From NCBI GenBank assembly GCA_025618425.1, contig CM046844.1:1053253-1117252 (forward strand): a DNA stretch of 64,000 nt, read 5' to 3'. This document shows, in pieces, positions 62,917-64,000 of the stretch. How positions within the stretch are numbered: the first letter of the stretch is position 1; every line of letters starts with the position of its first letter. This DNA comes from Heliocidaris tuberculata (taxonomy: Eukaryota; Echinodermata; Echinoidea; Camarodonta; Echinometridae). The translations under genes and the position numbers were made by a program. The notes beneath the pieces were generated by a model. That model searched no databases. It was not told the origin of the DNA and saw only the letters and a program-made list of their open reading frames with translations.

Positions 62917-64000
62917 GTTAGTACCATTACAATACTTAAACGAGATATTAAACTGAATACTCACAATATTTCTTGTTGCACACGAGACCATATTTGCCTG
63001 ACATGGGACTGCGTCAGGTACATGTACTAGTGTGAATGTAACGTTCCATGTGAAGGTGACATCGTCCAAGAAATGATTGCAAAATAAACAGTGCAAAGCA
63101 TTACCTTCAATTCGTCGCGTTTGGGCTAATTTCCTTCACAGGCTTGATTAACGTAGGTATTAACTCAGTCGAAATGACGCCTCATGTGCAGCAGGATTTA
63201 CGGCATGCGTCATAACGCCTCACGCATCTTATCGATTCACGGAATATAACCCTGGACGATTACTACCCCGGACACCTAAACCTAGGACAATTACCCCCGG
63301 ACAGCTACACCCTTACGCAATTACCGCCTTAAGTAGTTGTCTGTGAAGTAATTACCCCGTTTAACTTCCCCTTTGGATAATTACCCCAGACATGCCAGAA
63401 AAGTTACCCCTTAAGACAAATCAAATACCCCTTGAGGTAGTTGTCCAAAAAGTAACTATGGTATTATTTTTGAGGATTGATTTCCTGGGATAGTTTTTCA
63501 TGGGCTAAATGAAACGGGAGTTGGTTGTCCGGAGATGACAGTCCAGGAAATAGTTGTCCGCATACGCAATACTTTAACACCCATACAACAATCTTATCAG
63601 GTTTTCATTCGCGATCTAAAAGGAGTTCAAAATAATTCTATGCTCGTGATTGCAAAATTCATTCGGCCAGTGACCAGCGATCGCTTTCATGATTTCCATG
63701 AAACTTTTACTTCTCAAGCAAATTCAATTCGACTTCAACGCCGAGAAATTAGGCGTTGGCTACTGTGATAAATCATTATCTCACCATAACAAATTAATAT
63801 TTCCCCCATACCTCCCCCCCCCCCCACAAAAAACAACAACAAACAAACAAAAATCCTGAAATTATTAGTGCCTATTGGGGAGAAGTGAGTGGTGGGTATT
63901 TAGATTCATCAATGAAGGTACTGAATTGCTGGCTTGCATTATGTATTGACAATCAGTCGCATTTGAAGTCACCTAATAAGCAAATATTCTTATGCATATT
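62917..64000. repeat. Intron 8 start with GGACAATTACCCC-type repeats
   Basis: From 63,245 to 63,560 variants of GGACAATTACCCCCGGACA recur (AATTACCGCCTTAAG, AATTACCCCGTTT, GTAGTTGTCCAAAAAG, GTTGTCCGGAGATG), first in one strand sense and then inverted. The family matches 30,170-30,260. A C tract lies near 63,818. No exon is recognised in the last 1,080 bases. Confidence 0.6.

Overview
The window reads as nuclear DNA of a metazoan: exons are short and bounded by GT/AG splice sites, introns are long, and most of the sequence is transposon debris and simple repeats. The mix of sushi and calcium-binding EGF modules, DIRS, R4/Dong-like, Rex1-like and CR1-like retroelements, long G tracts and many small inverted-repeat elements fits a marine invertebrate deuterostome, most likely an echinoderm such as a sea urchin. 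That assignment is an inference from style, not from a marker gene.

One host protein gene is supported, on the plus strand, starting at 14,923 and running off the right edge. Its recognisable exons are a signal-peptide exon (14,923-15,004), three sushi/CCP exons (29,438-29,634; 37,511-37,708; 53,343-53,567), a Ser/Thr-rich linker (55,529-55,729) and three cbEGF exons (56,628-56,741; 60,501-60,614; 62,803-62,916). Almost every boundary is phase 1, as expected for shuffled extracellular modules. The first sushi exon carries a one-base reading-frame problem. A tRNA gene or tRNA-derived SINE head lies at 45,874-45,945.

Layout: 1-14.9 kb is a repeat-rich flank with an L1-like endonuclease remnant, hAT-like and piggyBac-like miniature elements, a 185-bp satellite (3,432-4,966) and a 500-N gap. 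The 15.0-29.4 kb intron holds several minus-strand CR1/L2-type LINE copies, one nearly full length with ORF1, ORF2 and a pentanucleotide 3' tail (21,817-26,250). The 29.6-37.5 kb intron holds a cluster of hairpins and an R4/Dong-like LINE with a C-terminal restriction-like endonuclease, set inside a (TAA)n tract. The 37.7-53.3 kb intron holds a structurally complete DIRS1-like element (inverted terminal repeats, gag, RT-RNase H, tyrosine recombinase, internal complementary region) and a Rex1-like LINE with two nested DNA elements. From 53.6 kb on, the EGF-side introns hold two related mariner-like elements, trinucleotide arrays and a tandem triplication of about 600 bp.

The genes do not form a pathway: one secreted or cell-surface modular protein gene is being expanded by successive layers of transposition. 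I found no convincing new molecular system. The most unusual objects are the DIRS termini, the TAA-targeted LINE, the large palindromic elements, the perfect 29-bp hairpin, and two orphan hAT ends that share the same 8-bp flank 14 kb apart.
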